Shown piece after piece: positions 48,085-58,520 of a DNA stretch of 64,000 nt. The notes below the pieces were generated by a model. It was not told where the DNA came from. It saw nothing but the letters and a program-made list of their open reading frames with translations, and did no database searches. Each line of letters begins with the position of its first letter. The first letter of the stretch is position 1. The translations under genes were made by a program, and so were the position numbers. Source of the DNA: Galbula dea (lineage: Eukaryota; Chordata; Aves; Piciformes; Galbulidae); NCBI GenBank assembly GCA_013399015.1, contig VWZX01008461.1, positions 848,926-912,925 of the forward strand. The letters are read 5' to 3'.

Positions 48085-48160
48085 CCCCTATGGACTGACT
48101 AGTGGCTAGGATTCAGAGCTCTCACCACTGGGGCCTGGGATTTGATTCCCAGTCAGGGAA
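48085..48160 (+). pseudogene. tRNA-Glu(CTC)-derived sequence, SINE head
   Basis: From 48101 the sequence follows tRNA-Glu(CTC) closely: 'agtggctaggattc', the anticodon loop with CTC in 'gctctcacc', then a B-box-like 'gatttgattcccagtcag' ending 'ggaa' at 48160. Over the last 60 positions I count about ten differences from the common vertebrate tRNA-Glu(CTC), roughly 83% identity. The 5' acceptor and D-stem side (48085-48100) is more diverged and about three bases longer, and the acceptor stem does not pair well, so it is unlikely to be a functional tRNA gene. It is joined within a few bases to a CR1 3' tail, as in tRNA-headed, CR1-mobilised SINEs. Confidence 0.8.
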
Positions 48161-48164
48161 GAAT

Positions 48165-48240
48165 CCTGCTGTGGCAGGGGGGTTGGACTAGGTGGTCTGT
48201 CGAGGTCCCTTCCAACCCTTGACACTCTGTGATTCTGTGA
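48165..48240 (+). mobile_element. CR1 3' tail fused to tRNA-Glu head
   Basis: 'ctgctgtggcagggg' continues as a ggttggactaggtggtct block, 'gaggtcccttccaaccctt' and an end of 'cactctgtgattctgtga'. This is a CR1 3' end of about 75 bp, starting about four bases after the tRNA-Glu-like sequence. Together they make a 155-bp composite with the layout of a short interspersed element that borrows a CR1 tail for reverse transcription. See findings. Confidence 0.85.
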
Positions 48241-49614
48241 CAGCACTGTAAGAAACTAAAGCATATGGGGATACTGATGTGAAAGATAGGGAGACAAATA
48301 GCACAGGTAATATAATAGACTGTAAATGGTTTTATAACTAATGGCCTGTTCTGAATAAATCCCACTACACTTACATACTGGTGATGACACCTGAGGAAAG
48401 GCAGAATAGCTTTATATGATGTCTGTAGTGAGGAAAGAGGAGCCACCTGTAATGTTTCCAGTTAAAAACAGAGCTGCAGGTATCAACAGAAAACCAAACT
48501 CCTGAAATAGTGAAACTCTCTTACTTTCCCTTTCATTGGAGGGGAAAAGGCCCCTTTCAAGTATGTTTCAAGACAATAAATTAAAAATAACCCAGACAGA
48601 GAAATTCTCAGCCAACGTTCACTGCCGGGAGTGCTTTTACATCCAACTTATCAACTCAAAACAAGTTTTACAAAGTAATGAAAATATAGTCAGGACCTTA
48701 ACACTAGCAGACCTGGCTAAAGTATTGAGCACATGGAGTTTACATTCAACCCATCCAAACTGTAGCTTACTCTATCCACTTTAAATGGGCCATCATTTCC
48801 TCTGCAGATTGTACATATATGCAGCAGGCAAATACGGGTGACATATTAAGAACGTGACAAAGCAATGATGACAAACTTCCAGACAGTAAAGATGAGACCA
48901 TAAACATTACTGCCAGAACATATACAGAGACAAGCAGTAAAAAAGTCAATTCAGACAGTATCAAAAAACCTCCAAGAACAGCAACAGTCATAAAACTATT
49001 TTAGGTATCTGTCTCAAGATGAAAAATTGGACTTTTCCTTAGACAGCCTCTCAGAGAGTGTGTACCAGTGCAGCCAGAGCACAGCTCAAAACCTGCTCTT
49101 ACCTCCTGCTTTCTCAGACACTTGGGTTTTTAACTTCTGGGTGATCTCTCCTACATAACCTAAGCCATAACACAGTGAGTTGAACTCTTTTTTGATTTCT
49201 TCGATGCTAGACAGAATTTCTAGGTTTATTTTTAACATAAATGCTTAACATTTAATACAATTTTTTTTTCTTGTGGGTTCTGGTGATAGACATTTATTAT
49301 TTCCTGGGAATCTGTGGTATTGCTGCTTTCTCATAATGTTAACATATGACCCATACTCAGCACTTACTTTCATCCACAGCAGACCTGGTAATGGTAAGTA
49401 AAAGCAATTACATACAATTCCAAGCCCTTTGGGAAGCTCCAGTTTGTAACAGTCTAAATACAACATTCATATACTTCAGAATTGTCTCTTCGTTTTGCCA
49501 CAGTTAAGATTCTTGCAAGAGAAACTATATGGAAAGTCCATTTTCCACTGAAAATATTCAGTACTTTCCATTTTTAATAGGTCTGTTTCACAATAGTTCA
49601 CAATCACAGAAGCC
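48241..49614. other. Unique non-coding DNA
   Basis: No gene or repeat recognised. A T run at 49261-49269. The hydrophobic minus-strand open frame at 48767-48991 has no family resemblance. Confidence 0.5.
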
Positions 49615-49832
49615 ATAGAATCACAGAATTGTCAGAGTTGGAAGGGACCTTAAAGATCATCTACTTCCAACCCCCCTGCGTGACAGGGACACCATCCACT
49701 AGATCAGGTTACCCAGGGCCCCATCAAGCCTTGTCTTAAAAGCTTTCAGGGATGAGGCTGCCACAACCTCTCTGGGCAACCTGTTCCACTGTCTCACCAC
49801 CGTAACAGTGAAGAACTTCCTCCTAATGTCTA
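49615..49832 (-). mobile_element. CR1 LINE fragment, minus strand
   Basis: Starts with the reverse complement of the CR1 end ('atagaatcacagaattgtca', 'gagttggaagggaccttaa', 'agatcatctacttccaac') and continues through 'gtgacagggacaccatc', 'ctagatcaggttacccagg', 'aacctctctgggcaacctg', 'ttccactgtctcaccac' and 'gaagaacttcctcctaatg'. About 218 bp, well preserved, with clear similarity to the 13130-13434 copy in the opposite direction. The residual frame at 49699-49902 is CR1-derived. Confidence 0.95.
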
Positions 49833-50464
49833 AAGTCATTATTTTGTTAGGGAAATCCATGGGAAAACTTTGTGATTCTTCAGTGTCACAAAAAGCAATC
49901 AAAAATAACTGTAGCTAGAGGACTGGGACAGCCTTCTTTCCCATTCATAACTGACAATCCCCCAAAAATCCACCTGTACATCAGGGCCAGGCTGGGAGGT
50001 GGTGGCCTTCCCATGGCTCCCTGATCCAACACAGCTGGGAAAGATGCTCCCTGTTCCCACTCAGGCCCTCTTACCCTGAGCACAAAGGGAAAGCACTAAG
50101 CTCTTCTTCTGCTGCTGCCTCAGCTCACACAGCTGCCTGCTAACAGACCACATGGTGAGGCTGAACCAAGCTCTGGACAGGGATGGTGAGGGAACACCCA
50201 GTCCAAAGGGTCCCATCTCCTCCTGCAATGAGGATTTCCTTTACCGCTCTGAGTTGTCTCTGAGGACAGTACTGCCCAGTGCTAACTTAGCCTGGCTGCA
50301 GCCAGAGAAGACAGGACTCCTCCAGGAGACAATTAGAGAGGTATTTTATTTGGTGCCAGTGTTTCCTCAGTGACTACAAGAAGCCTATGAAGCTTTATCC
50401 ACCTTAGTCATAGTCAGCAGCATGATTCTCTATGTGCTCTGCTTTTCTGTCTACACAGGGATGG
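49833..50464. other. Unique non-coding DNA
   Basis: No gene or repeat recognised. Confidence 0.5.
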
Positions 50465-50511
50465 TACCAGGATAAATACTCCAAAAGATTCTTGGAGTAT
50501 TTATCCTGGTA
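50465..50511. repeat. Perfect 20-bp inverted repeat, 7-nt spacer
   Basis: The left arm 'taccaggataaatactccaa' (50465-50484) is the exact reverse complement of the right arm at 50492-50511, separated by 'aagattc' (50485-50491). The stem would be 20 bp without mismatch. No similarity to a known mobile element end is seen, and there is no terminator context since this is a eukaryotic genome. Confidence 0.95.
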
Positions 50512-52493
50512 TTTAGCACATGGATAAGGCACTGCCTTACTGTAAACAGGGAGACTACAGAAAACCTAAAGCAGCTCCAACTAATAAAGGAAAGGGAAAT
50601 TGAATTTACAGACCAATTCACAGGTTTTCACCTAAGGACAGCAGGTTTTCCTGGTTTTTAAACATTAAAGTCATAGCCTTTGTGCTCAACTGGTACAGAG
50701 ATCTGCTGTCTCTCTTCCTCCATACAACATGCATAAAACTCACCAAAAATCCATACACTAAGATAAACCCCCCACAAATCACTGAGTTTCAGCACTGGTA
50801 CAAGGAAGTACCTGTAGTTCAGTAGAAGGCTTGATAGAGGAAATGGCAGACCAATATTCTGGCCATTAAAAACTATTTTGGGGAGCCACAATTACTTAAA
50901 AGGTACTTAGAAGCCATTCATTTTGTCTGAGGACTTCAATAGAAGTTTCACTTTGGAATAAACATTCCATCCATAACTGACTCCAAGCCTTTTTCTGGCT
51001 TACAGGAGAACACCATGTCTTTCTCCTCCATGTATTTAAAAAACTACAGGGCTCCCTCAAATTTTCACTGCAAATAAAATAGGGAAAGAGAAATCTACTT
51101 GTGTTTTCTGTCTCTAGAATGAAGCCAGTCTCTTGCTCATACAAATGTGAACATGTAAAAAGTTCTGAATAAAGTTAATGAACACACCCCTCTTCTAGGC
51201 TGTTTACTGGGATAATACTTTCACTGCTTTTTCATGTGAAGTTATTATACACTGGAGAGTACAAAAAAAAAATAAAAAATCAGCCAGCACCATCTTATTT
51301 TGAATAACAGGAAACAAAAAGTTAATATCCAAAATAGACAGGATTTTTGCTTTAGTAATTTTAAACCAATCAGTCCATGGAGGGTCACATCATGTGAATA
51401 CAGAAACACATTCCTTGTCCCATCTGGCAGACAGGCAGATGTCCTATCTGCAGAAGAAAGGCCAAATGTCTGTATTTCCATGGCCAAAAACAACCAAGTT
51501 ACAATGACTGTGTGGTTACTTTGCAAGACAGTCCAAGTGGGGGAAGCATTCAGTTCTAGTTGACAATTTTAAAAATCAATCTGATGTCACTGAAAAATAG
51601 GAGACACCATGTAACTGATACACTGAGCACAGAAACCACACAGGGAAGATGAGGCTACTTCTGTAAATACAAGATAATGTAATTCCACTGAATTCAGGGA
51701 ATCCACACTCATTTATGACAGACAAACATCTGGCCTTTAACAGTTGGAGAAAAGTAGGACAGATCCTACCGCACCATTCCAACAAAGTCCCATGAACTCC
51801 AGCAACTTAAGTGGATTTACACCAGAATGTATTTTTTGCTTAGACTCTCAAGTTGGAAAACTATGCAGTCATTAAAAAAATACTTGTCAAGTCTGAAAGT
51901 AACCAATGACTGGCACTTCACATGGGAGGTTTCTGAAAATTCTAACTACATGGAAACATTTCCAACAAACATTATTGAGCTAGAACCCAGCTTCTAAGGT
52001 CATAAACCAATTTAGCCACCAAGGAGCCTGACCTTTTCTGTCTTCAAGAAAAATTTAGGACTGCAAGATATTAGCCACTTTTTGATTAAAACCCCAAGTG
52101 CCTATGTTCCTGCTTTTACAGTTCTGAACCACAGCTGAATTGTGAAGGTTACAGACAGAATTCTGTCTTATACTCCCTTTCTCCATCTGCAAACATCCAC
52201 TGACACAAACTGTGCAGCGTATTGCACTGTGCCAAGGTCTGCTCACCTGGCAACAGGGTAAAGAGGTCTATCTTGAAGATTCCCTGGCCCTGAAGGGAGC
52301 TGCTTGATGTGATGAATGAGTACCACCAAATAACTTTAAATTCCTTCAAAGTAGCCCAGCAGCAATGACAAGAATCTCAAGCCCTTCTGGCAGGACAGGT
52401 GGCATGTTAAAGTGTCTCATATTATCTCTTTCCTCCACATCTAACTCATCTGTTCTTTTCTTTTACTGAAAAAAACACAACCCTTATTGTTAG
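50512..52493. other. Unique non-coding DNA
   Basis: No gene or repeat recognised; an A-rich run at 51264-51279. Confidence 0.5.
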
Positions 52494-53290
52494 GTTTTGT
52501 GGCTAAGTCTGTGTGGATTAGACAACATTTTGTGCCATCTAATTAGTTTACTAGCAATTAAAAATAAAACCATGGCAGAGCTCCACTTGCCAGTTTCACC
52601 TTGTCACAAATGTGCTTGATGTTCACTGTGACTTAAATAAAACGTATCACTAGCAGAGAAAGCTTTTCCATCATTTTTTTTTTTACCCCCACCATTTGGT
52701 ATAATTATTCCTGACAATTTGCCCATCACATGGTAAGAGTCTTTCCAGAAGGAGAAAAATACTACTTTGTGTTCTTGTGATCACAAGTCTAATTGAGCAG
52801 AAAACAAATCTGTTAAAAAGAAGGGGGGGGGTGGGGGGGGGGAAGAAAAACAGAAAGAGAGACTGAGGAAAGACAGGCTAATGTTTCACTCAGTTAAAAA
52901 TAATGTAATCTGATGAACAAAATAACAAGGAAACATGCTACCAACCACTCCTGGAAATAATAAATTTCCTCTAACATGCAGAGGAAGTCTCTGCAGCAGG
53001 TCCTATTTTCACATAAGCGATAATGACGTTCAGATCTATTTTACTCTGCCATATAGCTTTTTCCCCTAGTTTTTAATTATGCCTATCATCATTACTTTCA
53101 AGCTGGGGCACAGCAATTGCTAGGTAGCAGTGTTACATCGCTGCTGGTGTCGACACAGACTGGTAGGAAGGCTACCTTCCCTTTCATCTGGGGCAGCAGA
53201 AAACTAGGTGCTACGTGTGTAATTCAAACTGACAGGAAAAATTAGCATTACCATACACTTTGTCAATTAAATGATGGTTTAATCAGTACA
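52494..53290. promoter_or_regulatory. Conserved-element-like region (putative enhancer)
   Basis: Contains 'gccatctaattagtttact' and 'agcaattaaaaataaaacc', other ATTA cores near 52911, and retained CpGs at 53020-53031 (aagcgataatgacgt) and 53137-53153 (acatcgctg, gtgtcgaca, followed by ctacgtgtg). It is free of recognised transposons but is interrupted by a G-run at 52823-52842. Inference from composition. Confidence 0.3.
52823..52842 (+). repeat. G-run, quadruplex-capable
   Basis: Nine G, one T, then ten G. It can supply four G3 tracts for an intramolecular quadruplex. Length is prone to assembly error. Confidence 0.8.
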
Positions 53291-55249
53291 AATCTGAATG
53301 GTCAAATAATGTTATAATTAAAAGGAAATAATGGAAAGTGGTTTGGTGATTAATTAACAGAACAGCAAGTACCAGCAGCACATCTTGTATGTGATATTCC
53401 TTCTCTGCTGTTATACACTGGCCGGGGTGGGGGTGGTGGGAAGCACGCTGACCTTGCAGCCTGAGAAAATCCATTTCTGAGCTGCAGATCCAACAGCAAT
53501 GGCAATTTCCACAAGCTCAAATAAATGAGGGGGAGCTTTACCTTTTTACCTTCCCTGCAGTGCTCTTCAAAGCACTGCCATATACCATCACTAGCAACTC
53601 TTGACTTCTTGTGTGTCTGTCTTTACAAATAGGGGACTGGATACCTTGTAAACCCTGGACACCTTGATGTATATTCTGGAGCACCACAAAATAACAGACT
53701 GGCTTTATCTCCCACTGGCTGATGTCTTGATCATTACAACAGCTCTGTCCCTTTCTTACTACACTGGCATGCAACAAGCTACAGCACAGTATATTTTGCC
53801 GTCCTGTGAGACACCCTGCAACACAGAGAATTAAATACATGATGATATTGGTCTCCAAAGTAATGCAGCATTAAGGAGGAAGCACTTGCTGTGGCATGTG
53901 TAACATGCAGTAGTGTGTGTTGTATAAAGCAGGCAAAGGTACACTTAGAATATCAGGAGGACTGTAATTAGATTCAAGAGTGAAAAATAGGCAGTTTTCC
54001 AGTAGTGGGTGCTAAACTCTGGATATCAGAGCTTATTTTCCAGATAGTCTCAATATTCACACCCCTGAAGAACATTAAAAGCATCAAGGGTGTTGTAAGA
54101 AAAACCCCAAATGAAAATATGTAAAATTTGAAAACTACTACCTTTTTTTTTCTTTTTTTTTTTAAGATAACATAAGTTTTAAAAACAAATCTATGCATAA
54201 TTTGAGATGGGTATGGCCAGAGCTTAGAAGTGAACCTACTGCTAAAGTTTAGTTCACTGGACTGTCACTGGGATGCCAGCTCTGATTTTGACTGTCTGGC
54301 CTCCAGCAGACAAAGGCTGGTATCATAAATGTCATCCTTTCACTTTGACTCATCAATCCACCTTGTAACAGTCAAAAAATAAAAGCCCAGCAGATGGATG
54401 TGTTAAAAACAACTAATGGACCAGGCACAGAGTCAGGTCAACCCTATTACTCAGAATGGGGAGAGCAGCCACGGTGCCAGCAGAGTACAGTACATCCACC
54501 AAACTTCCTAAGGTCCAAGGTTAGTGAACAAGAGAGAGCTGAATGTCCCAATTGGTAATGTTTTGCCTTACTGCAGTGTATTCTGCAGTGGAACAGCAAC
54601 ATGCACATTCAGTCACGGGTAGAATGAGGGTGGGATGTTATATTTAATATTTATACGCATGGCATACTGGCAGAATTACTGGCATCTGTATGTGTGTGAA
54701 TGACTGTTTTGAGGAACATGTGTTGTGTGCAATGCTGTTTATTATCAGTAAATGAAGCCAAAAGCTAAGTTGAAAATGAATGCTAAATTAAAAATTATAT
54801 AAAATGGAGTGAAATGATTTAATTAGCAGATTATAAGTGACATGCTTTACTATTAGAACTAGCTTGGGAGGGATTGAGGGAAGAGAGAAGGAAAAAAAAC
54901 AAACCCTTGACTAGACACAGAAGGGTGGAAAAACATTTCTTTTTCCTCTATCTGTGGAATTACAAACATAGTAACATATTGTCCTGGTGTTTATAATGGC
55001 AAACTCTGCTGCCATCACAGTGCTTGCCTAATGAGGCAGCCAGTTAGAAATAATGAGACTTTGAAACAAATTGTTCTCACTTCTAAAAAGGGAAAGAAAA
55101 GATGTGTGGTACTCAAATACAGTGCAACAGGAGTGCTTTGGTAACATCTCTCTACTTAACTCCTCTTACTCTGTCCCTCCAAAGGAATTTCTCAGTAGAG
55201 AAACATGTTATGGTTTCTTACAAAGTAAGCAAAAAGCTTGGGACTGTTT
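53291..55249. other. Unique non-coding DNA
   Basis: No gene recognised. A G-rich patch (ggccggggtgggggtggtg) lies at 53421-53439 and a T-rich tract at 54143-54163. Confidence 0.5.
54143..54163. repeat. Poly-T tract
   Basis: Nine T, C, then eleven T. It could be the reverse complement of a retroposon A-tail, but no element body is seen beside it. Confidence 0.8.
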
Positions 55250-55254
55250 ATTTC

Positions 55255-55337
55255 CAGGTTTTGCCACTAACTTGTTGCATGACTTCATTAAAAAAGCATT
55301 GCTTACTATGTTAATTAATGTATGTGAAACACTTTGA
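55255..55337 (+). repeat. MIR/CORE-SINE-like fragment
   Basis: 'ttgccactaacttgttgcat' then 'gacttcatt' resembles the MIR section 'ctgccactaacttgctgtgtgacctt', and about 50 bp later 'gtgaaacactttgaaca' resembles the shared CORE/L2 tail (gtgaagcgctttgag). Ancient and diverged. Confidence 0.4.
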
Positions 55338-56363
55338 ACAGTTTTGCTTGGCCTCTACCTTTAAAACTGAGTATGTCACTCCTCTAATGATCTTCTTCTA
55401 TTAAAACAGTCAATATTCTTTCCCAGCAAAAATTGATTTGGCTTCCCTGTACTTCCAGGAGCATGCCTGGAAAGCAACCCACTCCCCCACCTGCTAAATG
55501 GCATGTACATCGGGAGGTGGGAAATCCAGCCCTCGAGCCTACACAGGGCAGCTACACATTCACATGACTCCCTGGCACCAGAGGCAGTGAGATAAGGTAG
55601 AGCTGCATTTCTTTTCCCATCATTTCCCTGGACACCCCATCTTGTCCCAGAACTCCCCTCCTCCGCACAGACTTAAACAGCATATGGAGCTCACAGCCTG
55701 GCTTGCTCTGTCCCCAGCGTGCAGATCCCCTGGGCTGCCTGTCAAACTCCTACTCCCTTGCTCCCAGAGAGTAGAATCATCTAAGTCTGCTGCACCCTGA
55801 GAATGCTCCATGTTCAATATAGCCTTACAAATTACCACACACAAACCCCTCTTTGATGAAATAATCTTGCTTAAATTCAGAACCCAGAAAAACATGACAA
55901 CCTTGGTAAGCTTTTAAAGTAAAAGCCTTTAACTTACTTCCACCTCCAAACACCAAAAAGACCATAAACGTGAATAGATTGGTGTAAATCAATGTATATA
56001 TATATATAATAAGTAGATATATATCCTCTTATTTTGGCTAAAAAACAGCAGCAGCTGCCCTAGGGTGCTCAGCATTACCATACCTCTACTGCAAGCCAGC
56101 AAAGAGCAGTGACTCCAGGCTTTAATCCTGCAGAGCAGACTTTGCTTAGCCTGACGTAACACTGAGACGTTGAAGGAGCAGCAGCTCTACATGGAGCAAA
56201 GACACCAGCACAAGGTGCAGAACCACAGGTAGATAAAAGCAACAGCCTAAGCAGGATACTTCAGATGCAAAAAATTCACTAGCCACTGAGTTACAGAGCT
56301 GAGATGCTGAAGCTCCAACGCTGGCCCAGCTACAGGGAAGGAGAACTAAGGCAGCCAGAGGGA
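55338..56363. other. Unique non-coding DNA
   Basis: No gene recognised. TA-rich microsatellites at 55994-56009 and 56016-56024. A leucine-rich minus-strand open frame at 56146-56370 looks signal-like but has no other support. Confidence 0.45.
55994..56009. repeat. (TA)n microsatellite
   Basis: Eight TA units, with another short run a few bases later. Confidence 0.85.
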
Positions 56364-56408
56364 AGCACACCCAGTCTAAGCTTACTTGAGCACACCCAGT
56401 CTAAGCTT
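56364..56408. repeat. 20-bp direct tandem duplication
   Basis: 'agcacacccagtctaagctt' occurs at 56364-56383 and again, exactly, at 56389-56408, so the unit is 25 bp with a 5-bp joining segment (acttg). A recent local duplication. Confidence 0.9.
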
Positions 56409-56803
56409 CTTCCAACAGCTAAGCAGATGCTGGCTGCTCTGGCAGCCATACGGCTTCCTTTATGCCTTTTGCATCTTACACACTGCACCAGAGTGCTGAA
56501 CAGCAACTGCAGAAAACAACAGAAGGGAAATAATGAGGACTGTATGTTATGTGTAGATTAAAAGAAAAAAACCCTAAAAGTTCTCCCATTCAGCCTACTT
56601 GCACCTTTTAGCTACTTCTTGGTAGTTTTGATCCAGGAACAGGTACTGGGTTATACAAGCTCAGTCACTGTCTCTCTCAAAGACAGAAGGCTACAGGTTT
56701 TGAAGTCTGTTTAAGACAATAAGTCATCTTACTTTCTAGGCATCTATTGTTCATGGAGAAGCCTCTGATCAATCTGCTTTCCATGCAGCAATCTGCTAAT
56801 TTG
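56409..56803. other. Unique non-coding DNA
   Basis: No gene or repeat recognised. Confidence 0.45.
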
Positions 56804-56824
56804 AAAAAAACCCCAAACAAACAA
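56804..56824. repeat. A/C low-complexity tract
   Basis: A7, CCCC, then AAAC units. Same pattern as at 16247-16280. Confidence 0.7.
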
Positions 56825-56882
56825 GGAGAGTGAACTTAATAGAAACCACTTTAGTTATGTTTGTTTATAGAAAAAAATGGAA

Positions 56883-56902
56883 GGGTGGGGTGGGGGGGTG
56901 GG
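56883..56902 (+). other. G-quadruplex motif with single-base loops
   Basis: G3, T, G4, T, G7, T, G3 in direct succession (56883-56885, 56887-56890, 56892-56898, 56900-56902). Four G3 or longer tracts with one-base loops is the arrangement expected to give a very stable parallel quadruplex. No gene start is close enough to assign a role. Confidence 0.85.
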
Positions 56903-56924
56903 AGAATTGTTTTTTTTTCTAGTC

Positions 56925-57120
56925 TCCCATGTACTCCTAAAATGGTTTCTGCATTGCCTGGGAGTAAATCAATACTAAGCACAGTCCAGGCGAGACTGCC
57001 ATCTTACATGAAACACTGACTGTAAAATAGACACAAAAGACACATGATACTCTCTAAGGTCCCCAGAAGCTATAATATCCATCCTTGGCAGCTCGCTTGA
57101 CATTTCCTTGCCCTGCTTCC
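56925..57120. other. Unique non-coding DNA
   Basis: No gene or repeat recognised. Confidence 0.4.
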
Positions 57121-57122
57121 CA

Positions 57123-57177
57123 GTCCTCTTTCTTCCTCCCTCCTCCCTCCCCCTCTCCTTCTCCTCTCTCTCTCTCT
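57123..57177. repeat. Polypyrimidine / (CT)n tract
   Basis: About 55 bases of C and T, ending in a (CT)n run. Confidence 0.85.
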
Positions 57178-57179
57178 AA

Positions 57180-57420
57180 CAGCTATGCTCTGCCTCTCAG
57201 GGGCTCGCCGACCGGGTGAACAGATAACAAACCTGTCAAGAAGGGTTTAGCTGGGGAATAAATCCTGCATTCGCCAGGAAATGATGTGTACAATGGGAAA
57301 ATACAAGGGATGACATGAGCCTTCCCTTCTGAGAGAGTGGCCAAGAGATGCTTAAAATGTTACAGCGTGTGCTAAATGGACATTGGGATGGCTGATTAGA
57401 TCCTATCTTGGACATTGCAA
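57180..57420. promoter_or_regulatory. Conserved-element-like block (putative)
   Basis: Retained CpGs in 'gctcgccgaccgggtg', 'cattcgccagg' and 'acagcgtgtg' directly after the polypyrimidine tract, with 'ggctgattagatcctatct' further on. No open frame or transposon. Inferred only. Confidence 0.25.
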
Positions 57421-58359
57421 ATGTCTCCCTTCCTCCTTACTTTTCACCACTACTGAAGACATACAAAGAAAGCAGACAAAGCCCATCCCTATTTCTGCTC
57501 CTTAAAAAAAATATATATATATTCTTAGAGGCTTGACCATCAGGATGGTGGGGTTGGCATGTACTAAACTTAAGGTCAAGACTAAAATCTTACTGAGTGG
57601 CACAAAAGGTCACATGAAATCCACTGGGTAGTTACAATTTCCATTTATAAAAAGAAAATACAAAAGTAAGAACCTTATCTTGGTGACTTAATACATGTCT
57701 CTGCTTATTACTGCTTTCAAAGGGCCTTTTGCACAAATCTGATTTACGCTGGTGCAATAAAGATTCATTATCCTTCTACACAGCAGACTTTGCATTTCTG
57801 CTCAGGATCTAATTATGAAAAACAGGAACCATCCCATAAACAGATGCTAATCACAGGAGGAAAGTACTTTCATTTGAGTAGCAAGGTAGCTCAGAAAGTT
57901 TGCCTGGAAGATTGTTGGATCAGTGAGAGGAGCTATTGGGGAGACAAAAAGGGAGGGAAGAACAGATTCAATATTTTTCCCAGTCAGCATGTCCAAGGTG
58001 AGGTTTTAGGGAGCAGGGTTTTGCTGGAAACAGAAAAAGAGCAATTAAAGATGTCAGTAACTGTCCTCTCTGGCACGCACGTGTGATGAAGAATGTGGTC
58101 TCTGAACACTTCTTGAGATTCTCACACTGTCTGGCTCAAATCAAAACCTTGGATTAACCTCAAACTCACATCTTGGAAAACTCTGCAATTCAGATGAAGT
58201 AACTGCTTTTGGTTTTAAGCACAGTGAAATATATTGTTACTGTGCTTGCATGTCTAAGGAACAAGTTCCCCCTGCAACCAAACACACACACGCCAGGGCT
58301 CCGACACGGATCCCACCACATTGGTATTTTACAGACCTGAGGAACTTTTCAAAATGAAA
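57421..58359. other. Unique non-coding DNA
   Basis: No gene recognised; short (AT)n at about 57510-57521. The open frame at 57790-58086 (98 codons) lacks motifs. Confidence 0.5.
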
Positions 58360-58520
58360 TTGTTGCCAATGCATTTTCAACTCTCCAAATCCAAGATGTT
58401 ATTGTTTTACTCTTTTAAAAGACCTTTTTAGACAAATGTGATAGTTATTACAGAAAAGCATATGCCCTTTAAGCGTACATTGAACACTATGGGGTCGGTG
58501 CTCTGGTGAGACAAACTGAA
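58360..58520. promoter_or_regulatory. Conserved-element-like block (putative)
   Basis: AT-rich with preserved 'taagcgtacattg' and 'ggggtcggtg'. Transposon-free, non-coding. Weak inference from composition. Confidence 0.2.

Noticed and set aside
48085..48160. Functional tRNA-Glu gene
   Set aside because: The acceptor and D-stem side is diverged and longer, pairing is broken, and the sequence is fused to a CR1 tail; called a tRNA-derived head instead.
50465..50511. Rho-independent terminator or pre-miRNA
   Set aside because: Bacterial terminators do not apply in a bird genome and there is no T tract; a 47-nt hairpin is shorter than usual pre-miRNAs.
56146..56370. Minus-strand leucine-rich frame starting with a signal-like stretch
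   Set aside because: No splice donor at the end of the hydrophobic part, no downstream domain, and composition reflects CTG/CAG-type bias.
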